Both the position numbers and the translations under genes were made by a program. DNA of 64,000 nt from positions 197,770-261,769 of the forward strand of contig UREK01000001.1 of assembly GCA_900546845.1 (NCBI GenBank), written 5' to 3'. Below the pieces are notes generated by a model. The model was not told the origin of the DNA and did no database searches. It saw only the letters and a program-made list of their open reading frames with translations. Positions 49,319-56,806 of this stretch are shown here, one piece after another (position 1 is the first letter of the stretch; each line of letters opens with the position of its first letter). This DNA is from an uncultured Eubacteriales bacterium (GTDB lineage: Bacteria > Bacillota > Clostridia > Christensenellales > CAG-138).

Positions 49319-50503
49319 ATGGCAAGGCGCAGAACGGTACGTTTCACAGGGAAGTTTTATATGCTGCTGGCGCTCGTGCTCATCGCGGTGACCGTTGGGG
49401 CCGTGCTTTTGCTTTCAGATTCGGGCGGTGGCACGCTCGAAACGGGAACGATGCGCATGGAGCTTTCCGCCAAGGGCGTCGTCATCCGGGACGAGATGAG
49501 CGTTTCCGTGGACCGGTACGACAAGGTAACGTTCCTCGCGGCGGAAGGCGCGGAATGCTATGAAGGCATGCCTATTGCAGCGGTATACAAATGGGGGTAC
49601 AGCGACGATATGATGCAGTCCCTCATTACCGTGGAAGCGGAGATCTACGCGGCACAGACCGCCCTGCTTTCCGGCGTGGAAAACGCGGACCTTGCGAACA
49701 TCGAACTGCAGATCAGCCAGAAGCGCGCGGCCATCCGCACGCTTGCGCTCGGAGGCGAGGGCGACCTGCTGACGCTCGAAACCGAACTGAAGTCCCTGCT
49801 CGCGCAGCGCAAGGAATATCTGCGCAACACCGTGCAGCCCACGGAGACGCTCACCGCGCTGTATGCGGCGGAGCAGGCCAAGCAGGAGCAGCTCGCTTCT
49901 TATGTTACGGAGGCCATGGCTTCTGGCAGCGGCGTCGTCAGCTTCTATTTCGACGGCTACGAACAGGCGCTCAATTATGACAAGCTGGATATGCTCAATG
50001 CAGAGCTTATCTCACGCACGCTGAAAAACACGGCGAACATGGCGGGCGGAAGCGCGGACAACCTGCTCTACCGCTTTGTGAACCCCAACCGCTGGCATCT
50101 CGCGTTTTTGACCGGAAAGAACGAGCCGCTGCGCACGCTCGCGGGCGCGCAATATTCCGTAACGTTCGATGGGTTGACGGATACGCCATATACCGCGACG
50201 GCGCTTGAGACGGCGGTGTATGACGGAGGGGTCATGAATCTGCTCGAATTCACGGAGCCGATCGGCGCGCTTTTGAGCGCCCGCAACGTGAACGCGACGG
50301 TTTCCATGGAGGCGAGCGGCGTTGTCGCGCCGCTTGATGCGATCGCTATGCGGGATGGTGCGGCGTATATCAGGATCCGCACGGGTGATGGCGAGCGCGA
50401 GGTTGCGGTGGATGTGCTTGCAACGGATCAAGAGAACGCTTTGATTCAGGCGAAAGACGCTGCGGATCCGATCGCGGCAGGGCAGAGGTACGCAAAACCA
50501 TGA
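49319..50503 (+). CDS. HlyD-like membrane-anchored protein of the sepF cluster
   Basis: 394 residues. A basic start, one transmembrane helix (~13-32), then a HlyD/biotinyl-lipoyl-like beta region (GVVIRDEMSVSV...), a coiled-coil hairpin (~95-185: AEIYAAQTALL...LKSLLAQRKEYLRN) and a second beta region. It resembles the adaptor proteins of tripartite exporters, but no ABC transporter is near. In many Clostridia a gene of this type lies just before yggS and sepF, hinting at a cell-envelope or division role. GGAGGGAGAATGG gives the ATG. It overlaps yggS by 4 bp. Confidence 0.85.
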   Translation: MARRRTVRFTGKFYMLLALVLIAVTVGAVLLLSDSGGGTLETGTMRMELSAKGVVIRDEMSVSVDRYDKVTFLAAEGAECYEGMPIAAVYKWGYSDDMMQSLITVEAEIYAAQTALLSGVENADLANIELQISQKRAAIRTLALGGEGDLLTLETELKSLLAQRKEYLRNTVQPTETLTALYAAEQAKQEQLASYVTEAMASGSGVVSFYFDGYEQALNYDKLDMLNAELISRTLKNTANMAGGSADNLLYRFVNPNRWHLAFLTGKNEPLRTLAGAQYSVTFDGLTDTPYTATALETAVYDGGVMNLLEFTEPIGALLSARNVNATVSMEASGVVAPLDAIAMRDGAAYIRIRTGDGEREVAVDVLATDQENALIQAKDAADPIAAGQRYAKP

Positions 50504-51204
50504 ACATTCGGGAAAATTATCTTACGATTCGGGAAAATATGGAACGGGCCGCGGCGGCGGCCGGACGCGGAGCGGATTCCGTGAAGCTGATCGCGGTCAC
50601 GAAATTCGTGGAGGAAGCGCGCATCGCGCAGGCGCTCGATTGCGGGATCACCTCCGTTGGCGAAAACCGTGTGCAGGAGCTGACGGGCAAGCTCGAATTC
50701 TTCCGCGCGCGTGGCGCAGAGGTGAATTTGATTGGACAATTGCAGACAAATAAGGTAAAATATATCATTGGGAAGGTCGATATGATCCAATCTGTTGACC
50801 GGCTTGCACTCGCGCAGGAGATCGACCGCCTCGCGGTGCGTGAAGGCGTGGTGCAGGATGTGCTCATCGAGGTCAACATCGGCGGCGAGGCGCAGAAGGG
50901 CGGCATCGCACCGGACGAGCTTCCCGGGTTTTTAGAGATGGTTTCCGCCATGAACGGCATCCGCGTAAAGGGGCTCATGTGCATCCCGCCGGCGGTGGGC
51001 GAAGACGGGGCGCGGCCTTATTTTGCGAGGATGCGGACGCTGTTTGAAACGCTTGGCAGCAAAAAACTGCCGAATGTTTCAATGGAACAGCTTTCCATGG
51101 GCATGAGCGGGGATTATATGGCGGCGATTGCCGAAGGGGCCACGATGATCCGCGTGGGCACCGCCCTGTTCGGGGCAAGGCAGTATGCCGCTGCGAGGGT
51201 GTAA
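50500..51204 (+). CDS. yggS: YggS/PLPBP pyridoxal-phosphate homeostasis protein
   Basis: 234 residues, alanine-racemase-like TIM barrel without racemase activity. PLP lysine in KLIAVTKFVEE (~34), GENRVQEL (~54), LIGQLQTNKVKYI (~77), EVNIGGEAQKGG (~126) and the C-terminal SMGMSGDYMAAIAEGATMIRVGTALFG (phosphate-binding; ~203-229). It buffers free PLP. Starts within the stop of the HlyD-like gene (ATGA). Position ahead of sepF is conserved in Firmicutes. Confidence 0.96.
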   Translation: MNIRENYLTIRENMERAAAAAGRGADSVKLIAVTKFVEEARIAQALDCGITSVGENRVQELTGKLEFFRARGAEVNLIGQLQTNKVKYIIGKVDMIQSVDRLALAQEIDRLAVREGVVQDVLIEVNIGGEAQKGGIAPDELPGFLEMVSAMNGIRVKGLMCIPPAVGEDGARPYFARMRTLFETLGSKKLPNVSMEQLSMGMSGDYMAAIAEGATMIRVGTALFGARQYAAARV

Positions 51205-51286
51205 AGAGAGATTAGCCCTCCGCAAAGCCGGGTCAGATGTTATTTCTCCAAGCGCCAATTAAAAAATACTTTGGAGGAATAAGAAA

Positions 51287-51736
51287 ATGGCAGGATTGTT
51301 GAACAAATTCCTTGATTACATCGGAATCGAGGAGACCGACGCAGAGGACGAATACATGGATGATCTTTACGAAGAGGATTCCAGGGACGCCGACAACGTT
51401 GTGAGCATTGGCAACCGCGGCCGCAGCAAGACTGCGGCGAACAGCAACGTCGTCAGCCTCCCCTCCGCGGCCCAGCAGAAGATGATCGTATATCATCCCA
51501 TCAGCTATGAGGATACGCAGAACATCATTGATAACCTCAAGAGCCGCAAGCCTGTGATCGTGAACATGGAGGATCTCGAACTCGACTGTGCACAGCGCAT
51601 CCTCGATTTCATGGCAGGCGCGATCTACGCCCTCAACGGAACAATCTACAAAATCTCGCGCGGGATCTTTGTCGTGGCTCCCACCAACTACGACGTGATC
51701 GGCAACGATGAGAACGACAGCGACGGCCTCATCTAA
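51287..51736 (+). CDS. sepF: Cell-division protein SepF
   Basis: 149 residues. N-terminal amphipathic membrane-binding helix (MAGLLNKFLDYIGI), an acidic linker (~15-55), then the SepF core with VIVYHPISYEDTQNIIDNL-like strand and helix (MIVYHPISYEDTQNII), RKPVIVNMEDLELDCAQRILDFMAGAIYALNG and KISRGIFVVAPTN. It bends the membrane and bundles FtsZ at midcell. TTGGAGGAATAAG precedes the ATG. A perfect 18-bp inverted repeat follows it. Confidence 0.96.
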   Translation: MAGLLNKFLDYIGIEETDAEDEYMDDLYEEDSRDADNVVSIGNRGRSKTAANSNVVSLPSAAQQKMIVYHPISYEDTQNIIDNLKSRKPVIVNMEDLELDCAQRILDFMAGAIYALNGTIYKISRGIFVVAPTNYDVIGNDENDSDGLI

Positions 51737-51745
51737 GCAAAAAGC

Positions 51746-51785
51746 GATGCAAGCGCCGTATCCGCACGGATACGGCGCTTGCATC
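51746..51785. repeat. Perfect 18-bp inverted repeat between sepF and the divIVA-GNAT gene
   Basis: Stem GATGCAAGCGCCGTATCC with its exact complement, loop GCAC, 10 bp after the sepF stop. No T-run on either strand (ATCAAACG, GCTTTTTGC), so it is more likely an mRNA stability or partial-termination element, or weakly a minus-strand terminator. Confidence 0.75.
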
Positions 51786-51804
51786 AAACGGACGGAGGGA
51801 TGGC

Positions 51805-52632
51805 ATGATTAAAGCGGAGGAGATCATCAACAAGCAGTTCAGCCGCGCGTTCTGGGGCTATGACATCGGAGAGGTGGATGCGTTCCTGGATGAGATCGTG
51901 CGGGCGAACGAGCGCGCCGAGCAGGAGCTTGAGATCGCGCAGCTTCGCATCAAGATGCTCTTGGACGAACTGGGGCATTATACCGGGAAGAAGGAAGCGG
52001 AGCCGGAACAGAAGGACGCGGAGCCACAGGAACCGGAAAAGGGAGAGAAAGGCGAAAAGACGGAAACAGCTGAAGCGGAAGCGCAGCAGGAAGCAAAACG
52101 GGAAGATGCGCCCGGGAGCGCAGAGAAGGAGGAACCAGAGATGAAGCAGATCACGATCCGCTATGTGAAGCCAGAGGATCTCGATGCGGTCACGGCGGTG
52201 GAAGCCGTGTGCTTCCCGCCTGCGGAGGCGGCTACGCGGGAGCGGATTGAGGCGCGTATCCAAGCGTTCCCAAAGAATTTCTGGGTCGCGGAAACGGACG
52301 GCCGCGTGGCCGGCTTCATCAACGGCATGGCATGCGGCCGGCGCACCATCGTGGATGAAATGTTTGAGAACGCGGGCATGCATGACGATGCGGGCGCGTG
52401 GCAGAGCGTTATGAGCATCGCCGTTTTGCCGGAGTTCCAGAAGCATGGCGTCGCCGCGCGCCTGATGCGGACGCTCATCGACGACGCGAGGGCTGCCGGG
52501 CGCAAGGGCTGCACGCTCACCTGCAAGGACCGCCTGATCCATTACTATGCCAAGTTTGGCTACAAGGACGAAGGCATTTCCGCATCCGAGCATGGCGGCG
52601 CGGTCTGGTACGACATGGTGCTGGAGTTTTAA
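51805..52632 (+). CDS. DivIVA-domain / GNAT acetyltransferase fusion protein
   Basis: 275 residues. Residues 1-60 are a DivIVA/GpsB-type N-terminal domain: INKQFSRAFWGYDIGEVDAFLDEIV and a short coiled coil. The Arg that follows the tip Phe in Bacillus DivIVA is Trp here. Residues ~63-112 are a Glu/Lys-rich linker. Residues 113-275 are a complete AANAT-like GNAT: ITIRYVKPEDLDAVTAVE, SIAVLPEFQKHGVAARLM (acetyl-CoA loop ~203-220), YYAKFGYKDEG. The Met113 codon has AAGGAGG exactly 8 bp upstream, so free acetyltransferase may also be made. Normal DivIVA has a long C-terminal coiled coil instead. The frame is continuous, with no sign of a sequencing error. Confidence 0.88.
   Translation: MIKAEEIINKQFSRAFWGYDIGEVDAFLDEIVRANERAEQELEIAQLRIKMLLDELGHYTGKKEAEPEQKDAEPQEPEKGEKGEKTETAEAEAQQEAKREDAPGSAEKEEPEMKQITIRYVKPEDLDAVTAVEAVCFPPAEAATRERIEARIQAFPKNFWVAETDGRVAGFINGMACGRRTIVDEMFENAGMHDDAGAWQSVMSIAVLPEFQKHGVAARLMRTLIDDARAAGRKGCTLTCKDRLIHYYAKFGYKDEGISASEHGGAVWYDMVLEF
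52126..52143 (+). promoter_or_regulatory. Internal ribosome-binding site and start of the GNAT half
   Basis: AAGGAGG (52126-52132), 8-bp spacing, ATG (52141-52143) in frame with the DivIVA-GNAT gene. It marks exactly the GNAT domain boundary. Confidence 0.65.
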
Positions 52633-52647
52633 TGGGGCAGCGGGCAG

Positions 52648-53397
52648 ATGGATTATATGGCTGCTTTGCGGGAACTCCTCGCCTTGGAATATAACTGCTC
52701 CCCGGAGGCATTCGGGCAGGAAGAAAATATCGTGACCGCCACCATGCTCCGGGAAGGGCGGCGCAGGTACAGCGCAGACGCCTATTTTTTCCATATGGTT
52801 ACGCTGGGGAAAAATGCCGTCATCACGGCGGATGAACGCCTGCACCCATATCTGCGCGGATTTGCCGCGGGCCGGCCCGGCTGCTGGCTGTTTGAAATCC
52901 CAAACCTCGCGCCGCTTGCACGGGAACTCGAGCGTTTTGGCTACGCTCTTACTGCTACGCACCATATGTTCCTGCCGCACACGGATGCGGCGCCAAAGCG
53001 GAAGTATCCGGTCCGATGGTCTTTTGACGAGGAAATCCATCGCTTTTATGGGGATAAGCGCTTCCCAAACGCGATTGCGCCGCAGTATTGTGTGATGCGC
53101 CCAGATACCATGGCTGTGTGCGCTTACGACGGCGATTCGGTCATAGGGATGGCGGGCTGCTCGGAGGACGCGCCGCATTGGCTGCAGATCGGGATCGACG
53201 TGATGCCGGAATACCGCTCCAGAGGCGTGGGAACCTATTTAGTCACGCTGCTCAAAAACAGGATCCTGCAGCAGGGGGATATTCCATTTTATGGGACGAG
53301 CGTATCGAACTACCATTCCTGGAACGTTGCACTCAACTGCGGCTTCCGTCCTGCATGGGTGGAGATCGGTGCGGAAAAGCAGCCGCATTGCGTTTAA
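52648..53397 (+). CDS. GNAT-family N-acetyltransferase
   Basis: 249 residues. The C-terminal third is a GNAT: GDSVIGMAGCSEDAPHWLQI, IDVMPEYRSRGVGTYLVTLLKN (acetyl-CoA loop ~192-207) and SNYHSWNVALNCGFRP. The N-terminal ~120 residues (LLALEYNCSPEAF..., PGCWLFEIPNLAPLARELERFGYAL) form a second, degenerate GNAT-like or substrate-recognition half. The substrate is unknown. It follows the DivIVA-GNAT gene by 15 bp and probably shares its transcript. Confidence 0.88.
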   Translation: MDYMAALRELLALEYNCSPEAFGQEENIVTATMLREGRRRYSADAYFFHMVTLGKNAVITADERLHPYLRGFAAGRPGCWLFEIPNLAPLARELERFGYALTATHHMFLPHTDAAPKRKYPVRWSFDEEIHRFYGDKRFPNAIAPQYCVMRPDTMAVCAYDGDSVIGMAGCSEDAPHWLQIGIDVMPEYRSRGVGTYLVTLLKNRILQQGDIPFYGTSVSNYHSWNVALNCGFRPAWVEIGAEKQPHCV

Positions 53398-53440
53398 AGT
53401 GAACCAGATTTGCTGATAACGAAAAGGGGAGAAAACGAAT

Positions 53441-53701
53441 ATGAGGAAAAACTTTGGGGCAAAGCCTTGAACATACCCGCAGCCGGTGTTTATATCGCAA
53501 GCTATGACGAAGCGGGCGTGCCGGACGCGATGAACGCCGCCTGGGGCGGTATCAGCGAGGATACGCAGCTTTCCATGTGCTTGAGTGCCGGGCACAAGAC
53601 GGTGAAGAACATCCTTGCGCGCGGCGCTTTTACCGTCAGCATGGCGGACGTGGCGCACGTGGCGGCATGCGGTCTGGTATGATATGGTTTTGGAGTTCTG
53701 A
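53441..53701 (+). pseudogene. Broken flavin reductase joined to a GNAT 3' end
   Basis: With AAGGGGAG upstream, the ATG at 53441 reads MRKNFGAKP and then stops (TGA, 53468-53470), followed in frame by TYPQPV. A frame change near 53490 is then needed to read IASYDEAGVPDAMNAAWGG...CLSAGHKTVKNILARGAFTVSMADVAHVA, the N-terminal half of the flavin reductase (FMN-binding split barrel) family. At 53669-53701 the sequence switches to AVWYDMVLEF-stop in another frame, the exact C-terminus of the GNAT half of the DivIVA fusion (27 of 33 bases identical, all changes synonymous). So it has a nonsense codon, a frameshift and a recombined, truncated end. A 90-codon open frame at 53410 reads part of it but is not a normal gene. 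Confidence 0.85.
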
Positions 53702-53842
53702 CGGGGACGGGCATGGAGCGTTTGCTGTCCGATGCGAGATATGGCTTTTTAAGCGTCTTCGACCAAGTGATACAAAGTCAGCTATGAAAGCAACGGCATT
53801 ACTCCAGGGGAATGGAAGCCGTTTCAAAGGAAAAAAAAAGCT

Positions 53843-54349
53843 ATGGTAAAATTATTGATATATAATCAAGAATACAAGAACCAGTCGGTTACCCGAATCG
53901 CCGACTTTTTCGGCTTTCATGCATCGCTTATCAATGGCAAGAGAGAGCTGCAAAGTGAAAACTACATTGAAGCGGAAAAAACGCTCCAAAGCTGGATGAC
54001 GGAAAACCATGAGCTATATATGATTGACTATGATGGAACCATCGTTGGCTTTCTGCATATCGGATATAGAGGTGAAAATGTCGCATGGATTGAGGATATT
54101 TATGTAGATGAAAAATACAGGAACATTGGTATCGCTACAAAGTCTATTCATTTAGCAGAAGAAATCATAAAATCAAAACCTGCATATACAGCGATATGCT
54201 TTGATGTATCGCCGAGAAACGAAGTTGCCCTGAAATTATATTATAAATTAGGATATAATAACTTAAGCCTCATTACTGTTCGAAAAGAGCTTTACGAAAA
54301 CAAAAGAGACCAAAAACAGCTCGTATCGGGATTGCCCTTTAATTATTAA
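53843..54349 (+). CDS. GNAT-family N-acetyltransferase (AT-rich, probably acquired)
   Basis: 168 residues. GNAT domain with MIDYDGTIVGFLHIGYRG (~60), IEDIYVDEKYRNIGIATKSIHLAEEI (~83-108; acetyl-CoA loop) and FDVSPRNEVALKLYYKLGY. This pattern is seen in small-molecule and aminoglycoside-type acetyltransferases, but the substrate is not predictable. The gene is about 35% G+C by eye against about 60% around it, with AAA/ATA/TTA codons. AAGGAAAAAAAAAGCT precedes the ATG. It lies just behind the broken flavin reductase, in a patch of turnover. Confidence 0.9.
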   Translation: MVKLLIYNQEYKNQSVTRIADFFGFHASLINGKRELQSENYIEAEKTLQSWMTENHELYMIDYDGTIVGFLHIGYRGENVAWIEDIYVDEKYRNIGIATKSIHLAEEIIKSKPAYTAICFDVSPRNEVALKLYYKLGYNNLSLITVRKELYENKRDQKQLVSGLPFNY

Positions 54350-54455
54350 ATTGATTAAATGAGTATATCTTGTATTTGACCCAATATCGGTTTCTCAAGT
54401 AGGCAACGCCACATAGAAGCTTTCTGCCCGGTTTTCTCAGGTCTTGCCGTTTTAT

Positions 54456-54486
54456 GCGCCCTTTCGGTTGATAGGGCTTTTTCTTA
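54456..54486 (+). terminator. Probable terminator of the AT-rich GNAT gene
   Basis: Stem GCCCT/AGGGC followed by TTTTTCTT, about 110 bp after the stop. Confidence 0.55.
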
Positions 54487-54557
54487 TGCCTGCGCTTCAT
54501 AAAAAACGCAGGACATGCAAACACTACCCGTAAAACCAACAGAGGGAGGAAAATACA

Positions 54558-54728
54558 ATGCTCAAAAGGCGGAGATATATGCTGACGGCGGCGATCGTCC
54601 TGCTGCTTACGCTCTTTGGCCTGCTGCTTTACGATTCGCTCAGCGGCATGCGCACCGGGCCCAAGAGCGCGAACGGCACCTACTTTGTGATGCAGGAGGC
54701 GCAGCATGGAAGAAACGCCGTACAATAA
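54558..54728 (+). CDS. Small membrane protein heading the spoVA operon
   Basis: 56 residues: basic MLKRRRYM, one hydrophobic helix (~9-25: TAAIVLLLTLFGLLLY), then a short exterior tail ending in QEAQHGRNAVQ. AGAGGGAGGAAAATAC gives the ATG. The next small gene begins inside it (23-bp overlap) with its own AGGAGG. The coupling to spoVAC makes it a plausible forespore membrane peptide. No family recognised; it does not resemble SpoVAA or SpoVAB, which are larger. Confidence 0.65.
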   Translation: MLKRRRYMLTAAIVLLLTLFGLLLYDSLSGMRTGPKSANGTYFVMQEAQHGRNAVQ

Positions 54729-54843
54729 GCTGCCGCGGGTGGACCTGCACGGCGGCGCGGGCACGCAAGGGCCGATGGACCGCGAAACGCGCTACAAGGG
54801 CAGCAAATTGATTCAGAATTCGGACAAGGAGGACGCAATCTAA
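54706..54843 (+). CDS. Small hydrophilic protein coupled to spoVAC
   Basis: 45 residues (MEETPYNKLPRVDLHGGAG...), charged and probably unstructured. GCAGGAGGCGCAGC precedes the ATG. The stop overlaps the spoVAC start as TAATG, so it is very likely translated together with it. No family recognised. Glycine and charged content recall small forespore proteins, but that is a guess. Confidence 0.65.
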   Translation: MEETPYNKLPRVDLHGGAGTQGPMDRETRYKGSKLIQNSDKEDAI

Positions 54844-55304
54844 TGGGAGAGAAACGGCAAAAAACCGCGCAGGAGCAGCGCTACCAGCAGCGGGTGAACG
54901 AGAAGATGCCCCGCAGCAAGACGTTTTCGCAATGCGTACGCGCCTTTGTTGCGGGCGGGCTGATCTGCTGCATCGGCCAGGCGGTGCGCGCCTTTGGCGA
55001 GGCGACGCTCAAGCTCGACCAGGACGGCGTGGCGGCGCTTACAGCGATCGTGATGGTGTTCCTGGGCGCAACGCTCACCGGCATTGGCGTATATGACAAG
55101 ATCGGCTCCTGGGCCGGCGCGGGCTCGATCGTTCCGATCACGGGTTTTGCGAATTCGATCGTCTCTCCTGCAATGGAATTTAAGCGCGAAGGCCTCATCC
55201 TCGGCACGGCAGCGAAGATGTTCACCATCGCAGGGCCGGTGCTCGTTTACGGCGTCGGCGCGTCGGTCATTGTCGGGCTCATCACGTGCCTGCTCGCGGG
55301 CTAA
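54843..55304 (+). CDS. spoVAC: Stage V sporulation protein AC
   Basis: 153 residues, four hydrophobic helices. Family features: FVAGGLICCIGQ (~37), GATLTGIGVYDKIGSWAGAGSIVPITGFANSIVSPAMEFKREG (~78-118). A mechanosensitive-type membrane component of the channel that moves dipicolinic acid into the forespore and out at germination. Overlaps the preceding small gene (TAATG). spoVAD follows 10 bp later. Confidence 0.96.
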   Translation: MGEKRQKTAQEQRYQQRVNEKMPRSKTFSQCVRAFVAGGLICCIGQAVRAFGEATLKLDQDGVAALTAIVMVFLGATLTGIGVYDKIGSWAGAGSIVPITGFANSIVSPAMEFKREGLILGTAAKMFTIAGPVLVYGVGASVIVGLITCLLAG

Positions 55305-55314
55305 GGGGGCGGAT

Positions 55315-56346
55315 ATGATGCAGAAACGCTTGGGTAAACAGACCGTTGTGTTCGAAGCGCCCCCGCGCATCGCTGCGGGTGCATCCATCGTCGGCGACAT
55401 GGAGGGCGCGGGCCCGCTCGGCGGGTATTTTGACCTCGTTCTCCAAGATGACACCTGGGGGGAGGAAAGCTGGGAGAAGGCGGAGCGCAAGATGTTCGAA
55501 CAGGCGGTGCGCCGCACGCTTGACCGCTGCGCAATGCAGCCTTCCGAGATTGATCTGCTTTTGGGCGGCGATCTTTTGAACCAGATCATCACGGCGAATT
55601 TTGCCGCACGCGAGCTGTCAATCCCGTTCCTGGGCCTATATGGCGCGTGCTCCACGATGGCGGAATCGCTGCTGCTGGGCAGCATGCTCATCGACGGCGG
55701 CTATGCCGGGCACATCGCCTGCGCTGCGACGAGCCATTTCAGCACCGCGGAGCGCCAGTACCGCTTCCCGCTGGAGATGGGCGGGCAGACTACGCCCACT
55801 GCGCAGCGTACCGTGACCGGCGCGGGCGCGAGCCTGCTTGTGGACGCAAGCTACGCGGGCGGCGCGCAGTTCCGGCACATTTACGTGACGGGCGGCACCA
55901 TCGGCCGGGTGGTGGACCTTGGCATCACGGACGCGAACAACATGGGCGCTGCGATGGCGCCGGCAGCGTCGGATACGTTGATCGCGCACCTGCGGGAGCA
56001 AAACCGCACCGTTGCGGATTACGACATGATCGTCACCGGTGACCTTGGCCGCTTCGGCAGCGAGATGTTTGCGGAGTTGTGCCGCGACAAGGGCGTTGAC
56101 CTTGCCGACCGTCACCGGGATTGCGGCAACATGATTTTCGACCCGGCGCAAAAGGTGGATTGCGGCGGTAGCGGGTGCGGCTGCTCCGCAGTCACGCTCA
56201 ACGCATTCCTGCTTAAACGCATGGAGCAGGGCGATTTCACGCGCATGCTGTTCATGGCGACGGGCGCGCTCATGAGCCCGACGGCGGGCATGCAGGGGGA
56301 CAGCATCCCTGGCATCGCGCACGCCGTAGTATTGGAAAGAAGGTGA
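55315..56346 (+). CDS. spoVAD: Stage V sporulation protein AD
   Basis: 343 residues from MMQKRLGKQTVVFE, with AAGGGGGCGG upstream; upstream open frame in another gene is ignored. Thiolase-like fold that binds dipicolinic acid: GGDLLNQIITANFAARELSIPFLGLYGACSTMAESL (~83-118, with the CSTM loop), GGYAGHIACAATSHFSTAERQYRFP (~127) and GSGCGCSAV (~286). A peripheral protein on the inner spore membrane, part of the SpoVA channel. Confidence 0.97.
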   Translation: MMQKRLGKQTVVFEAPPRIAAGASIVGDMEGAGPLGGYFDLVLQDDTWGEESWEKAERKMFEQAVRRTLDRCAMQPSEIDLLLGGDLLNQIITANFAARELSIPFLGLYGACSTMAESLLLGSMLIDGGYAGHIACAATSHFSTAERQYRFPLEMGGQTTPTAQRTVTGAGASLLVDASYAGGAQFRHIYVTGGTIGRVVDLGITDANNMGAAMAPAASDTLIAHLREQNRTVADYDMIVTGDLGRFGSEMFAELCRDKGVDLADRHRDCGNMIFDPAQKVDCGGSGCGCSAVTLNAFLLKRMEQGDFTRMLFMATGALMSPTAGMQGDSIPGIAHAVVLERR

Positions 56347-56351
56347 ACGCA

Positions 56352-56717
56352 ATGGAATGGATGGATTTTCTTTGGGCATTTGTGATCGGCGGCGCGATCT
56401 GCGTCATCGGCCAGCTCCTCATGAGCCTGACGCGGCTCACGCCCGCGCGCATCCTCGTGCTGTTCGTGACGCTTGGCGTGGTGCTTACGGCGTTCGGGCT
56501 GTATGAGCCGCTCGTGGAGCTTGCGGGCGCGGGCGCGACGGTGCCGCTGACCGGCTTCGGCTATGCGCTCGGCAAAGGGGCGATGGAAGGCGCGATGGAG
56601 GACGGCATAATCGGCGCGTTTACCGGCGGCATCACGGCGACGGCGGGCGGCGTCGCGGCGGCCATCCTGTTTGGCTACCTGAACGCGGTAATCTTTACAC
56701 CGAAGACAAAGAAATAA
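56352..56717 (+). CDS. spoVAE: Stage V sporulation protein AE (SpoVAEb type)
   Basis: 121 residues from MEWMDFLWAFVIGG; AAGGTG lies 6 bp upstream. A GTG nine bases earlier is an alternative start that would overlap the spoVAD stop. About four helices: AFVIGGAICVIGQLLM, ILVLFVTLGVVLTAFGLYEPLVELAGAGATVPLTGFGYALGKGAMEGA, which parallels SpoVAC. A membrane component of the dipicolinate channel. Last gene of the operon. Confidence 0.95.
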   Translation: MEWMDFLWAFVIGGAICVIGQLLMSLTRLTPARILVLFVTLGVVLTAFGLYEPLVELAGAGATVPLTGFGYALGKGAMEGAMEDGIIGAFTGGITATAGGVAAAILFGYLNAVIFTPKTKK

Positions 56718-56806
56718 ACGAAATATAAAATGGTCTATAAATATATAGACTAAATAAAATTAAGTTGCTATAATATGCGTATTAAACTGAAAGGGAGCGG
56801 ATATGC

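Noticed and set aside
53468..53470. TGA read as selenocysteine in the flavin reductase
   Set aside because: No SECIS-like hairpin directly after it, and a frameshift follows, so decay is simpler.
53410..53682. 90-codon open frame as an intact small flavin reductase
   Set aside because: Its first codons are out of frame with the family start MRKNFGAKP, which has its own ribosome site, and the end is a foreign GNAT tail; it is a pseudogene.
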